DNA of 37,397 nucleotides from an uncultured Bacteroidota bacterium (GTDB lineage: Bacteria; Bacteroidota; Bacteroidia; Bacteroidales; P3), in contig CADBOG010000027.1 in assembly GCA_902796265.1 (NCBI GenBank), positions 1 to 37,397 of the forward strand. The letters are read 5' to 3'. Shown here piece by piece: positions 1 to 7,675 of this stretch (the stretch's first letter is position 1; every line of letters starts with the position of its first letter). Both the position numbers and the translations under genes were made by a program. The notes under the pieces are model-generated. The model worked only from the letters and a program-made list of their open reading frames with translations, made no database searches and was not told where the DNA came from.

Positions 1-338
1 ACACCAACCCACTTGGGAAAGACGACCTGAAACGTATCATCCAGTTCCCGCGCAACGCCATCCTCAAGCAATACCAGAAACTGGCCTTTCTTGATGGGAA
101 AACATTGACTTTCAACGACGAGGCGCTGGACGCCATAGCGGAAGCCGCTTACTCCAACGGGACAGGTGCACGCGGCCTCAGAGGTATTATGGAGACGGTG
201 CTGACAGACTTCATGTTCGAAGCTGCCGACAGTAAGGATCGCAAACTTTTGGTGAACAAGTACTGTGTCGAACGGGCACTTCAAGGCGCCTCCTCTATCA
301 GCTTCCCTGTCACGCGTAAAAGGGCAAAAGCAAGCTGA
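1..338 (+). CDS. ClpX-like AAA+ unfoldase, C-terminal end (5' truncated by window)
   Basis: The reading frame is open from base 3 and ends in TGA at 336-338, giving about 111 residues of the C-terminal part of a AAA+ unfoldase. Visible family features are the PRNAILKQYQKL stretch, matching the PKNALxKQYQxL region of ClpX, and GARGLRGIMETVLTDFMFE, the sensor-2 GARGLR motif and following helix of the small AAA subdomain. In the family this subdomain couples nucleotide state to substrate translocation into ClpP. The end (SFPVTRKRAKAS) is basic and short. The sequence is noticeably divergent from the usual Bacteroides ClpX, so this may be a second, specialised ClpX-like protein and not the housekeeping copy. 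The Walker motifs lie outside the window, so that cannot be settled here. Family placement is firm; naming it clpX is not. Confidence 0.78.
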   Translation, partial: TNPLGKDDLKRIIQFPRNAILKQYQKLAFLDGKTLTFNDEALDAIAEAAYSNGTGARGLRGIMETVLTDFMFEAADSKDRKLLVNKYCVERALQGASSISFPVTRKRAKAS

Positions 339-422
339 CACAAGTGACATGTTGATGTGATGATATGTTTAGTTGTTGTATATTAGATGATTAATTTAAA
401 AACAATAAAATAGATAGTTATT

Positions 423-2165
423 ATGAGTACTTACTTAAAGAATTCTGAAAACCAATCGTCTTCCGACGGCCTCACGCTGATCGATGCCATGCTCCGTCTT
501 TGTAGAGCCAGCCAAAACAGTTATTTGGAACCTTCCATATACAACGTCGACTCTCGAATAGATGATGAACTGAAATACCTAACTTCCAGATTAGGTATGA
601 CCTTCGACGAAACAATCCTATTTTCTATTCTTTGCGAGTTGGGTTCAAAAAAGAAAGTGAGGCTATACGAAATAGGAAATCATTTAGGTTTGGCGAACCT
701 CGAGATATTGCAATACAAACCAGTCATTGATAGGCTTGTCGAGAGAGGACTCGTTGTTGATCAGGGCGATATCAACTATTATGTTCACCAGATGGTGCTA
801 CAGGAATTAAGTTACGATAGAGTTTGGTCGGATGAATTACATGTATATGCCTCTGACATGGAACTCTATGAGGATATTTTTGAACGTTTTGTAATGGCTT
901 CTAAAAGCCAGATTTCCAAGGTGTCGATGCATTACAATGTGCTTCGATTGCTGGATACAAACTCCAACCTCCACTTCGCCAAGGTAATGGCTGAATTCCG
1001 CGACGGGTTGGACGAAGATGAGTTTATGTTCCTATTGTCGATGGTATGTCTATGGTTGGTCAACGGGGCACAAACTGTACCATTTGAAAGGGCAGTATTG
1101 ATTCTTCGCAGCAGTGAAAATACCAACAAGGTGAGGGCTAGTCTACTAAACGGCAAGTCGCCATTGCTGACACGTGGTATTATCAAGTGTTGTACAGATA
1201 ACTCATGTGACAGCGAATTAGAATACTCACTAACTAAAGATACCAAACAGAAAATCATTTCAGAAAAACTGATTGACAAGAATCCCTTGGCATACCTTAT
1301 GCTGGATGATGAAGATTCCTTTAAGGATGATGAGGCAAATGTTTCCATTACCTCGATGCTCCAACCTGACAAAATCGTTAAACGTCCTCTTTTCTACAAC
1401 ATCAGTACGGCACGCCAAGTTGAAGAACTGGCCACACTTCTTGACAAGAATAAAATGCGTAGCGTGCTGCGTCGTCTAAAAAAAAGTGGTTTGCGGTGTG
1501 GATTCACATGCCTTTTCCACGGAGGTCCAGGAACAGGAAAGACAGAAACCGTTCTGCAATTGGCACGCAAAACCGGTCGTGCCGTATTCCAAGTAGAGGT
1601 CAGTCAGTTGCGCAGCAAATGGCACGGCGAAAGCGAAAAACTTGTCAAGCAACTCTTCGACGAGTACCGCAAAATTGTCTCCCAATCAGATGTGGCACCT
1701 ATTATGCTCTTCAACGAGGCTGACGCCATATTCAATCGCCGCATGGAGGATGCTGAACGCTCAATTGACAAGAGCGAAAATACTCTTCAGAACATCATTC
1801 TACAAGAAATGGAAAACCTTGAAGGCATACTAATCGCTACAACTAATCTCGCCAACAACTTGGACAAAGCCTTTGAGCGTCGCTTCCTGTACAAGATAGA
1901 ATTTGAAACACCTGATACCGACACTCGTGCCAAAATCTGGCACAGTATGATATCCTCACTTGATAAAACAAAATCCCACATACTGGCGGAACATTATCCT
2001 GACCTCGCTGGAGGGCATATCGAGAACATTAGCCGCAAAACAACGGTAAGTCGCGTTCTTCACGGCAAACGCACAAGCTGGGACGAATTGACCGAAATGT
2101 GCCGCCAGGAGTTGCTTGACTCCAAGAAGCACAATGTTATCGGATTCAAGTCAGCAAACAATTAA
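423..2165 (+). CDS. AAA+ ATPase with N-terminal winged-helix-like region
   Basis: A 580-residue protein in two parts. Residues about 1-340 are mainly helical and unrecognised; residues 60-130 look like a winged-helix fold (a helical stretch around LYEIGNHLGL, then a GLVV-DQGDINYYVH wing). Residues about 340-560 form one AAA+ module: Walker A GGPGTGKT at 367-374, Walker B region IMLFNEAD at 427-434, sensor-1 ATTN at 472-475 and an arginine-finger-like ERRF just after. The Walker B aspartate position is Asn431 (FNEAD instead of FDEAD), while catalytic Glu432 is kept. Such proteins remodel macromolecules using ATP; the target is unknown. It lies 84 bp after the ClpX-like gene and 45 bp before a metallophosphoesterase on the same strand, so co-transcription is likely. 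The sequence near 365-372 (TATGTTTA) resembles, imperfectly, a Bacteroidota -7 box. Family sure, role unknown. Confidence 0.85.
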   Translation: MSTYLKNSENQSSSDGLTLIDAMLRLCRASQNSYLEPSIYNVDSRIDDELKYLTSRLGMTFDETILFSILCELGSKKKVRLYEIGNHLGLANLEILQYKPVIDRLVERGLVVDQGDINYYVHQMVLQELSYDRVWSDELHVYASDMELYEDIFERFVMASKSQISKVSMHYNVLRLLDTNSNLHFAKVMAEFRDGLDEDEFMFLLSMVCLWLVNGAQTVPFERAVLILRSSENTNKVRASLLNGKSPLLTRGIIKCCTDNSCDSELEYSLTKDTKQKIISEKLIDKNPLAYLMLDDEDSFKDDEANVSITSMLQPDKIVKRPLFYNISTARQVEELATLLDKNKMRSVLRRLKKSGLRCGFTCLFHGGPGTGKTETVLQLARKTGRAVFQVEVSQLRSKWHGESEKLVKQLFDEYRKIVSQSDVAPIMLFNEADAIFNRRMEDAERSIDKSENTLQNIILQEMENLEGILIATTNLANNLDKAFERRFLYKIEFETPDTDTRAKIWHSMISSLDKTKSHILAEHYPDLAGGHIENISRKTTVSRVLHGKRTSWDELTEMCRQELLDSKKHNVIGFKSANN

Positions 2166-2210
2166 CAAGTAATAATAAAACAAAGTCTATAATTCTTAAA
2201 CAATAAAATT

Positions 2211-2996
2211 ATGAAAAACATTATTTTAATTCCCGATGTCCACGGACGTACCTTCTGGAAAGACGCTATTCCTTATGTGAAAGGCGGAACACCTTGCATT
2301 TTCCTTGGTGACTATGTAGATTCCTATGGTTTTGATAACATTAGTAACCTTCAAACCTACAATAATTTGCACGAAATTCTAACCTTTGCCAGAGAAAATC
2401 GTGACCGCGTTACGTTGTTGTTGGGCAATCACGACTTGTCGTACCTCGGCAACCCAATGGGTATTTGGAGTGTTGATGCCAACCGTTTCTGTTACGAATA
2501 TGCAGACATAATCTCCGAGGATTTGAATGACAACATCGACCTGCTATCCCTCTGCGATTTTCGCGAGATTGGTGGCAAACAATTCCTCTTCTCTCACGCT
2601 GGTATTCATCCCTTATGGCTGTCATGGAGCAACTTGTTCAACGACATCGAAGTGTCGCAGAACCCAAAACTGCTTGTCAAAATGATAAATACATTGTTCC
2701 TTGAATCATTTGATGCTGGCGTGCGTACAGAGTTTATGGAGGATTTGGCAATGGTGAGCAGTTTTCGCGGTGGAGATGCACCTGTAGGCTCAATGGTGTG
2801 GGCCGACGCTGACGAGTTTTTGGAAGTCAAAAGTGAATTCACGCAAATCTTCGGTCATACAATGCAACTGAAACTGTCGGGCAACCCAACTCCATATCCG
2901 GTGGAAAACAATATCTGCATTGATTGCCAACAGTGCTTCTATCTCGACCAATATGGAGTGCTGAGATATCTAAGAAACGACAAGCAAGCAATATGA
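2211..2996 (+). CDS. Calcineurin-like (PPP-type) metallophosphoesterase
   Basis: A 261-residue soluble protein with the complete metallophosphoesterase signature in order: PDVHG at residues 8-12 (DxH), GDYVDS at 33-38 (GDxxD), GNHD at 72-75, SHAG at 128-131 and GHT at 215-217. These residues bind the two-metal centre in serine/threonine phosphatases and diadenosine-tetraphosphate hydrolases; the GDYVDS form is closest to the PPP protein-phosphatase branch. There is no signal peptide, so it should be cytosolic. The substrate (phosphoprotein or small molecule) cannot be told from sequence. The AAA+ ATPase gene 45 bp upstream on the same strand suggests that the two act together. The ATG is preceded by an AT-rich leader without a clear Shine-Dalgarno sequence. 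Confidence 0.88.
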   Translation: MKNIILIPDVHGRTFWKDAIPYVKGGTPCIFLGDYVDSYGFDNISNLQTYNNLHEILTFARENRDRVTLLLGNHDLSYLGNPMGIWSVDANRFCYEYADIISEDLNDNIDLLSLCDFREIGGKQFLFSHAGIHPLWLSWSNLFNDIEVSQNPKLLVKMINTLFLESFDAGVRTEFMEDLAMVSSFRGGDAPVGSMVWADADEFLEVKSEFTQIFGHTMQLKLSGNPTPYPVENNICIDCQQCFYLDQYGVLRYLRNDKQAI

Positions 2997-3391
2997 AACA
3001 GACCTCAAAAAACACATTATAATGCATCATTTTTATGCTCTCTATAAAGAACATGGCCAACCGACGAAAGGTCCACTATACGCCGTACGATAGTACTAGA
3101 AAAATATAAATGAGAAAAAGTTTTGTGGCTTTTCGGGCGTGAATTATGGTGCATTGTGGTTTGTGCCAAGATGATGTCTTTTGCTTGCCATTTATATGGT
3201 TTTCAATATGTTTTGCAAGATTTTAGGTTCGTGCTTGTCACTATTTTGATAAAAAAGAGTCGTTTTTTGAAAAAAAGTTCGTATTTTTGCATTATGGCAT
3301 GGTTGTATTTATTATAGAAAAATTACCCTTTTTTTGTGGGTTGCCATGTCTCTTTTCTAATAGATTTTGTCGAATTTAAATATTTAACTGA
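2997..3391. other. 395-bp gene-free, AT-rich spacer
   Basis: The stretch between the phosphoesterase and the next secreted protein is AT-rich with long A and T runs. A 64-codon open frame at 3123-3317 has a composition unlike the neighbouring proteins and no recognisable motif; I do not call it. The only signal I see is a -7-type promoter box near its 3' end, listed separately. No tRNA cloverleaf or strong hairpin was found by eye. Confidence 0.5.
3282..3289 (+). promoter_or_regulatory. Bacteroidota -7 promoter box (TATTTTTG)
   Basis: TATTTTTG matches the TAnnTTTG consensus for the primary sigma factor of Bacteroidota and is followed by C, as is usual. A T-rich stretch with TTG lies at 3263-3269, closer than the usual 19-20 bp spacing for the -33 element. 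It lies about 100 bp before the barrel-protein start at 3392, implying a long 5' leader. Confidence 0.45.
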
Positions 3392-4117
3392 ATGAAAAAA
3401 GTATTATTATTCTTAATGATGGGAGCTATGCTCTCTATGGGTGCTAACGCACAAAGTACTTTCACTTTCAACACTAGGGCTTGGTCGACCAACTATTGGA
3501 CAACTCTTATTTACGATGTGACTACGACATCGCTCAAGGTTTTTCTGTTAGATGACCCTGAAGACGAACTGATGTTCGAGCGTATCGTTCCTGGGGCTGA
3601 TCTCACATTCCCTGTGGGCATCCAGAAGGAGGTTTGGGACACTAAGGATATCTACGGACCTTACCACCGTGCTTTCAGCAATCCTTTCACAAGACCTGGC
3701 GATTTCGGAGCCGGTTTGGATGCATCGTGGAGAACGGGCATCTTTGGACTTTATGCTGGAGCTTACTTCAAGAGCCAAGAGGTTAGCTTTGTGGATTTTG
3801 GTGATTTGCGCGGGTTCTATTTCCAGCCACGTGCCGGCATTATTTTGGGCCAAAAGAACAACATTGAGGCTGGCGTTTATTATGATATGGCTTTTGGTGC
3901 TGCTGGCAGCTATCCTGGTGTCGATAAGGATATGATTGCTAGTGGTTGGGGATTGGATTTTTCACTCTCGCGCCAAGTCGGGGATGATCGTTTTTTGTTG
4001 ATTTCTTTTATGTTGCCTATGCATAACTTCTTTAACGAGAATTATGTCGGTGGCGACTTTAAAGGCATGAAGCGCCGTGTTGGTTACATCATGCTTACCC
4101 ATCGTATTGCTTTCTGA
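3392..4117 (+). CDS. Secreted beta-rich protein, probable small outer-membrane barrel
   Basis: A 241-residue protein I cannot assign to a named family. Residues 1-21 form a signal peptide ending in ANA-Q. The rest is rich in aromatic residues and alternating hydrophobic strands (FGLYAGAYF, GFYFQPRAGIILGQ, NIEAGVYYDMAFG, VGYIMLTHRIAF) and ends in Phe, the usual C-terminal recognition residue of outer-membrane barrels. The probable role is structural or transport in the outer membrane, inferred from strand pattern only. The stop (4115-4117) is one base before the ATG of the LD-carboxypeptidase gene, so the two are very likely co-transcribed and translationally coupled. Confidence 0.7.
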   Translation: MKKVLLFLMMGAMLSMGANAQSTFTFNTRAWSTNYWTTLIYDVTTTSLKVFLLDDPEDELMFERIVPGADLTFPVGIQKEVWDTKDIYGPYHRAFSNPFTRPGDFGAGLDASWRTGIFGLYAGAYFKSQEVSFVDFGDLRGFYFQPRAGIILGQKNNIEAGVYYDMAFGAAGSYPGVDKDMIASGWGLDFSLSRQVGDDRFLLISFMLPMHNFFNENYVGGDFKGMKRRVGYIMLTHRIAF

Positions 4118-4118
4118 T

Positions 4119-5183
4119 ATGAGACGTATCCTTGTTGCAGCTCTTTTGATTGTATCTGCTTTTGCTTTGTCGGCCTTTTCGAATATGGAGAGTACAGTAA
4201 CAAAACGTAAACCGGTGAAATTGAAAACGGTGAAACCGCCTTTCTTGAAGGCTGGTGACCGTGTTGCGCTGATTTCGCCCGCCTATTATGGCGCTATGGA
4301 GGAGGTTGAGAAGGCGGCTGAGGTGCTGCGCGGTTGGGGCTTGGTTCCCGTTATTGGCCCTAATGTGGATAAGGTCTATATGAATAAATATGCTGGTACT
4401 GTTGAGGAGAGGCTCGCTGACCTCCGCTGGGCTCTTAACGACACTTCTATCAAGGCAATCATCTGCAATCGCGGCGGTTATGGCACAATCCAATACATTG
4501 ATGACATCCCGCTCAAGGAGTGGCGAAAGCATCCCAAATGGCTTGTCGGTTATAGCGATATCAGCACTCTACATGGACTTCTCACCCGTGCAGGGGTGAT
4601 GAGTATTCATGGCACGATGAGTCTTTCAGTTGCCAAGGGTGGCAACGATGCTAACAGTATCATGATGCGTGACTTGCTGATGGGAAATGTGCCACGCTAT
4701 GAGGTGGCAGCTCATCCTCAGAATATCGAAGGTAAGGCTAGCGGAATATTGGTTGGTGGTAATATATGCACCTTTGTTCCAAATCTTGGCACACAGGCTG
4801 ACGCTACTCTTGGTAAGGAGTTGATACTCTTTATAGAGGAGGTTGGTGAATCGATGCATAATATTGACCGCCAGTTCCGTGTACTTGCCATGAATGGTGT
4901 TCTTGACCGTTGCAAAGGAGTGGTGTTGGGTGACTTTACTGATTGTGGCACAGAGTTTAGCTATGATGGGGTAGAGGCTATGTTGCGCGAGCAAATCGAG
5001 AAATACAATATTCCTTTGCTGTGTGGATTCCCGGCTGGTCACGATGATATTAATTTGCCGTTGGTGATGGGAGCAAGAGTTACGATTGATGTCAGAAGCG
5101 ACGGTTCGTCTCTGAGCTTTGATATCGATGGTAATCAGCAAATCGTTCAGACGAAAGATGTGGTAATTGATACTGTAAAATGA
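4119..5183 (+). CDS. LD-carboxypeptidase, peptidase family S66 (LdcA-like)
   Basis: A 354-residue S66 serine peptidase, the family that trims the terminal D-residue from tetrapeptide stems during peptidoglycan recycling or remodelling. Landmarks are AGDRVALISPA at residues 45-55, the RGGYG loop at 118-122, the nucleophile motif GYSDIS with Ser146, Glu240 in LFIEEVGE and His308 in PAGHDD; Ser, Glu and His form the family's catalytic triad. A hydrophobic N-terminus (MRRILVAALLIVSAFALSAF) is a signal peptide or anchor, so this copy should act in the periplasm, whereas E. coli LdcA is cytoplasmic. I chose the ATG at 4119 over an in-frame ATG at 4077 because it gives a clean signal sequence and starts right after the upstream stop. 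The upstream barrel gene is the likely operon partner. Confidence 0.92.
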   Translation: MRRILVAALLIVSAFALSAFSNMESTVTKRKPVKLKTVKPPFLKAGDRVALISPAYYGAMEEVEKAAEVLRGWGLVPVIGPNVDKVYMNKYAGTVEERLADLRWALNDTSIKAIICNRGGYGTIQYIDDIPLKEWRKHPKWLVGYSDISTLHGLLTRAGVMSIHGTMSLSVAKGGNDANSIMMRDLLMGNVPRYEVAAHPQNIEGKASGILVGGNICTFVPNLGTQADATLGKELILFIEEVGESMHNIDRQFRVLAMNGVLDRCKGVVLGDFTDCGTEFSYDGVEAMLREQIEKYNIPLLCGFPAGHDDINLPLVMGARVTIDVRSDGSSLSFDIDGNQQIVQTKDVVIDTVK

Positions 5184-5199
5184 CGATTTGATTTTCTGG

Positions 5200-5230
5200 T
5201 TTCAGGTTTCAAGTTTCAAGTTTCAGGTTT
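5200..5230. repeat. Heptamer tandem array (TTTCARG)
   Basis: Four consecutive 7-mers, TTTCAGG, TTTCAAG, TTTCAAG and TTTCAGG, plus a partial TTT. The array begins 17 bp after the LD-carboxypeptidase stop. Its reverse complement (AAACCTG/AAACTTG) is the same heptamer family found at 8907-9120, so the two arrays are in inverted orientation around the patatin gene pair. Confidence 0.85.
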
Positions 5231-5294
5231 GACTCGCTGCATTTAATTTATTCAGAGGTGCTGACTCACTGCATCTGATTTATTTAAAGGTGTT
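5231..5294. repeat. Imperfect 32-bp direct duplication
   Basis: Bases 5231-5262 and 5263-5294 are adjacent copies of one 32-bp unit. Both begin GACTC-CTGCAT and carry ATTTATT followed by AGGTG near the end; they differ at about seven positions. The duplication directly abuts the heptamer array at 5200-5230. Confidence 0.75.
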
Positions 5295-5323
5295 CGCGGG
5301 CATACCACGCAGCCTAACGGCAC

Positions 5324-5344
5324 AAGTTCCAGGTTTCAAGTTCC
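5324..5344. repeat. Short heptamer array (AAGTTCC/AGGTTTC)
   Basis: Three 7-mers AAGTTCC, AGGTTTC, AAGTTCC. The reverse complement contains GGAACTTGAAACCTG, which recurs exactly in the composite repeats around 9000-9014. It lies 30 bp before the patatin start. Confidence 0.7.
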
Positions 5345-5374
5345 ATAATTTGTTGAATTAATTGTATTACATAT

Positions 5375-7663
5375 ATGAATTCAAAAATTGGTTTTCTTTG
5401 CGCTTTGATGGCGGTCGCCATTTGTGGCGTTAATGCCCAAAGTTCGCCTGTAGTCGTTAATGACACTACGCATTGTCCTAAGGTGGGCTTGGTCCTTAGC
5501 GGTGGAGGTGCTAAAGGTGCTGCTCATATTGGAGTGCTTAAGTATATGGAAGAAATCGGTATCCCTGTCAGTTTTGTGACAGGAACTAGTATGGGTTCCA
5601 TCATAGGAGGCATCTATGCCCTGGGATATAATCCTGATGAGATGGAGGAACTTATCTCCGGCATCGACTGGCCTCTTTACATCACCGGCAAGACGGAACG
5701 CCGATTTTTGTCGCAGCGTCAACGCCAGTTGAAAGACAGGTTGCTTATCAATATCCCTTATGGTAAGTTCACGCGACGTGATGAAATGGAGATGTCGGCA
5801 ATGCCATTGGGTGCTGTGGAAGGTGATAACTTGCTGAACCTTTTTAACTGCTTGAGTGTCGGCTTCCAAGACTCTATGTGCTTTGACGATATGCCAATCC
5901 CGTTTGCCTGTGTAGCTACCGATTTGATGACTGGCAAGTCGAAGGTTCTGCATGGTGGCGAGTTTGGCCGTGCCATTCGTACCAGTATGTCTATTCCTAT
6001 TTTCTTTACTCCTGTGCCGTGGGAAGGACATCTTTTGGCCGACGGTGGCCTCATCAACAACTTCCCTGTTGATGTCTGCCGTGAGATGGGTGCCGACATC
6101 ATAATTGGACTTGAGGTTTATTCCGATTTGGTAACCAATCCCGACGACTTGCGTTCGGTAGGCAAACAGCTGCAGCAATACCTCAGTATCATTACCAATC
6201 GAGGACTGGAAGACCATCGACAGCAATGTGACATTTATGTGAAACCTGATGTCACTGGTGTCAATATGTTGAGTTTTAATGCTGATGCAATAGCAGAACT
6301 GGTTCGCCGTGGATACGAGGCTGCTAAAAGCCATGAAGCTGAATTTCTGGAGCTGAAGGCAAAGCTGGAATCCTATGGCAAACCTCTGTTCACCCCTAAA
6401 AACTATGCTACGAATTATCGTGAAAAGCCCCGTGCTTATGCTCTGAAACCTACCGATTCGCTGATTATTGACAGTATGCGGTTTGTGGGTATGGATATGG
6501 ATGAAAACAGATTCCTCCAGCGTGTGGTAAGCCTATTTTATGGTACCAAGGTGACACTGCGAGACGTCGAGGACCTTATACATACTTTCCAAGGCACTGG
6601 CATGTTCCAGTCGGTTAACTTCAAGACTGTTCCTACACGTGAGGATGGCCATTATATCCTCAATGTGGAAGTGAAACCCGAACTTCCCTACCGACTTGGA
6701 GTGGGCCTGAGATATGACTCAGAGGAGAGTGCAGGTTTGCTTCTCCATGCTTCATGGAATACTCTTAAACTCAAAGGTTTTAATGCCAGTATCGACTTGG
6801 GCCTTAAATATAACTATTGGTTTGAGGGACATCTGGGGTGGCTTTTAATAGGTTTTGGCGACATTGGGCTCGACGCTCGTATTCACAAAGTTGTCTTCCA
6901 CTGCCATAACAACTGGCCATCTACAGCTGACTTGATTGAACGTAAGTTAAGATTTGGCTTATCTACTGTTCATATTCCGAATTTTGATTTATCTTTTGGC
7001 CTCTCACAGGATTTTAATAGTGACAATACTGAAGATCTCGGTGAGTTTAATAATGCTTTTTATACTGGCCTTTATTTCAAGTTACGCTCCGATACTCGCA
7101 ACGCTGTGGTTTTCGCTACTAAGGGAGCCATCCTCGACATTGAGGCAAATGTCAGAAAGTATACTGACTCCCTGTTTATGAAGGGATCGCCAGTCGTTAC
7201 TGATTTGGCATTATCAATTGAGGGCTATATCTCTTCGGGCAGCCGCCTCACGTTTGTTCCTTCTCTTCACAGCCGTGTGATGTGGGGTTATGATGAATGG
7301 AATTATTGGAATAACAATATGGTAGGAGGTACGGTGAAAGGTCGTTACCTGTCTCATCAGCTTCCCTTTGTTGGTATTAATGGAGTCATACAGACTGATC
7401 CTCTGACTATTGTTTATGGTCTTGAGACTCGCTACCGTATATTCGAAAAGATATATCTTGCACTCCACGGGAGTATGCTTGCTCATAGTAGTCGAAATGA
7501 GATGCAAAATATTGCTACCGATGGTTATGTGGCCACTCATTATCTCGGTTTTGCAGGCAGTATTAGCTACAGTTCCCCTCTCGGCCCGATTCAGCTAATG
7601 GTTGGCAGCAACTCTTTTGACAAAAAAGTATACGGATATTTTAATATCGGTTTCCAATTCTAA
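5375..7663 (+). CDS. Patatin-like phospholipase with POTRA and outer-membrane barrel (type Vd-like)
   Basis: A 762-residue three-part protein. Residues 1-21 form a signal peptide ending in NAQ. Residues about 36-330 are a patatin domain: oxyanion loop GGGAKG at 43-48, nucleophile elbow GTSMG at 70-74 (Ser72) and catalytic Asp223 in ADGG, giving the Ser-Asp dyad. Residues about 366-445 resemble a POTRA domain, and residues about 450-762 form a BamA/Omp85-like beta-barrel ending in NIGFQF. This patatin-POTRA-barrel order is that of type Vd autotransporters such as PlpD, which present a lipase at or beyond the outer membrane. Substrate unknown; phospholipid hydrolysis is expected from the family. 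The next gene starts 12 bp after the stop. Confidence 0.93.
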   Translation: MNSKIGFLCALMAVAICGVNAQSSPVVVNDTTHCPKVGLVLSGGGAKGAAHIGVLKYMEEIGIPVSFVTGTSMGSIIGGIYALGYNPDEMEELISGIDWPLYITGKTERRFLSQRQRQLKDRLLINIPYGKFTRRDEMEMSAMPLGAVEGDNLLNLFNCLSVGFQDSMCFDDMPIPFACVATDLMTGKSKVLHGGEFGRAIRTSMSIPIFFTPVPWEGHLLADGGLINNFPVDVCREMGADIIIGLEVYSDLVTNPDDLRSVGKQLQQYLSIITNRGLEDHRQQCDIYVKPDVTGVNMLSFNADAIAELVRRGYEAAKSHEAEFLELKAKLESYGKPLFTPKNYATNYREKPRAYALKPTDSLIIDSMRFVGMDMDENRFLQRVVSLFYGTKVTLRDVEDLIHTFQGTGMFQSVNFKTVPTREDGHYILNVEVKPELPYRLGVGLRYDSEESAGLLLHASWNTLKLKGFNASIDLGLKYNYWFEGHLGWLLIGFGDIGLDARIHKVVFHCHNNWPSTADLIERKLRFGLSTVHIPNFDLSFGLSQDFNSDNTEDLGEFNNAFYTGLYFKLRSDTRNAVVFATKGAILDIEANVRKYTDSLFMKGSPVVTDLALSIEGYISSGSRLTFVPSLHSRVMWGYDEWNYWNNNMVGGTVKGRYLSHQLPFVGINGVIQTDPLTIVYGLETRYRIFEKIYLALHGSMLAHSSRNEMQNIATDGYVATHYLGFAGSISYSSPLGPIQLMVGSNSFDKKVYGYFNIGFQF

Positions 7664-7675
7664 AAACAGAAGGTT

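Noticed and set aside
3123-3317. 64-codon open frame in the AT-rich spacer
   Set aside because: Composition is dominated by A/T runs, the promoter box lies inside it and no motif is present.
5381-6334. 317-codon minus-strand open frame
   Set aside because: It lies opposite the patatin domain and has a shadow-like composition.
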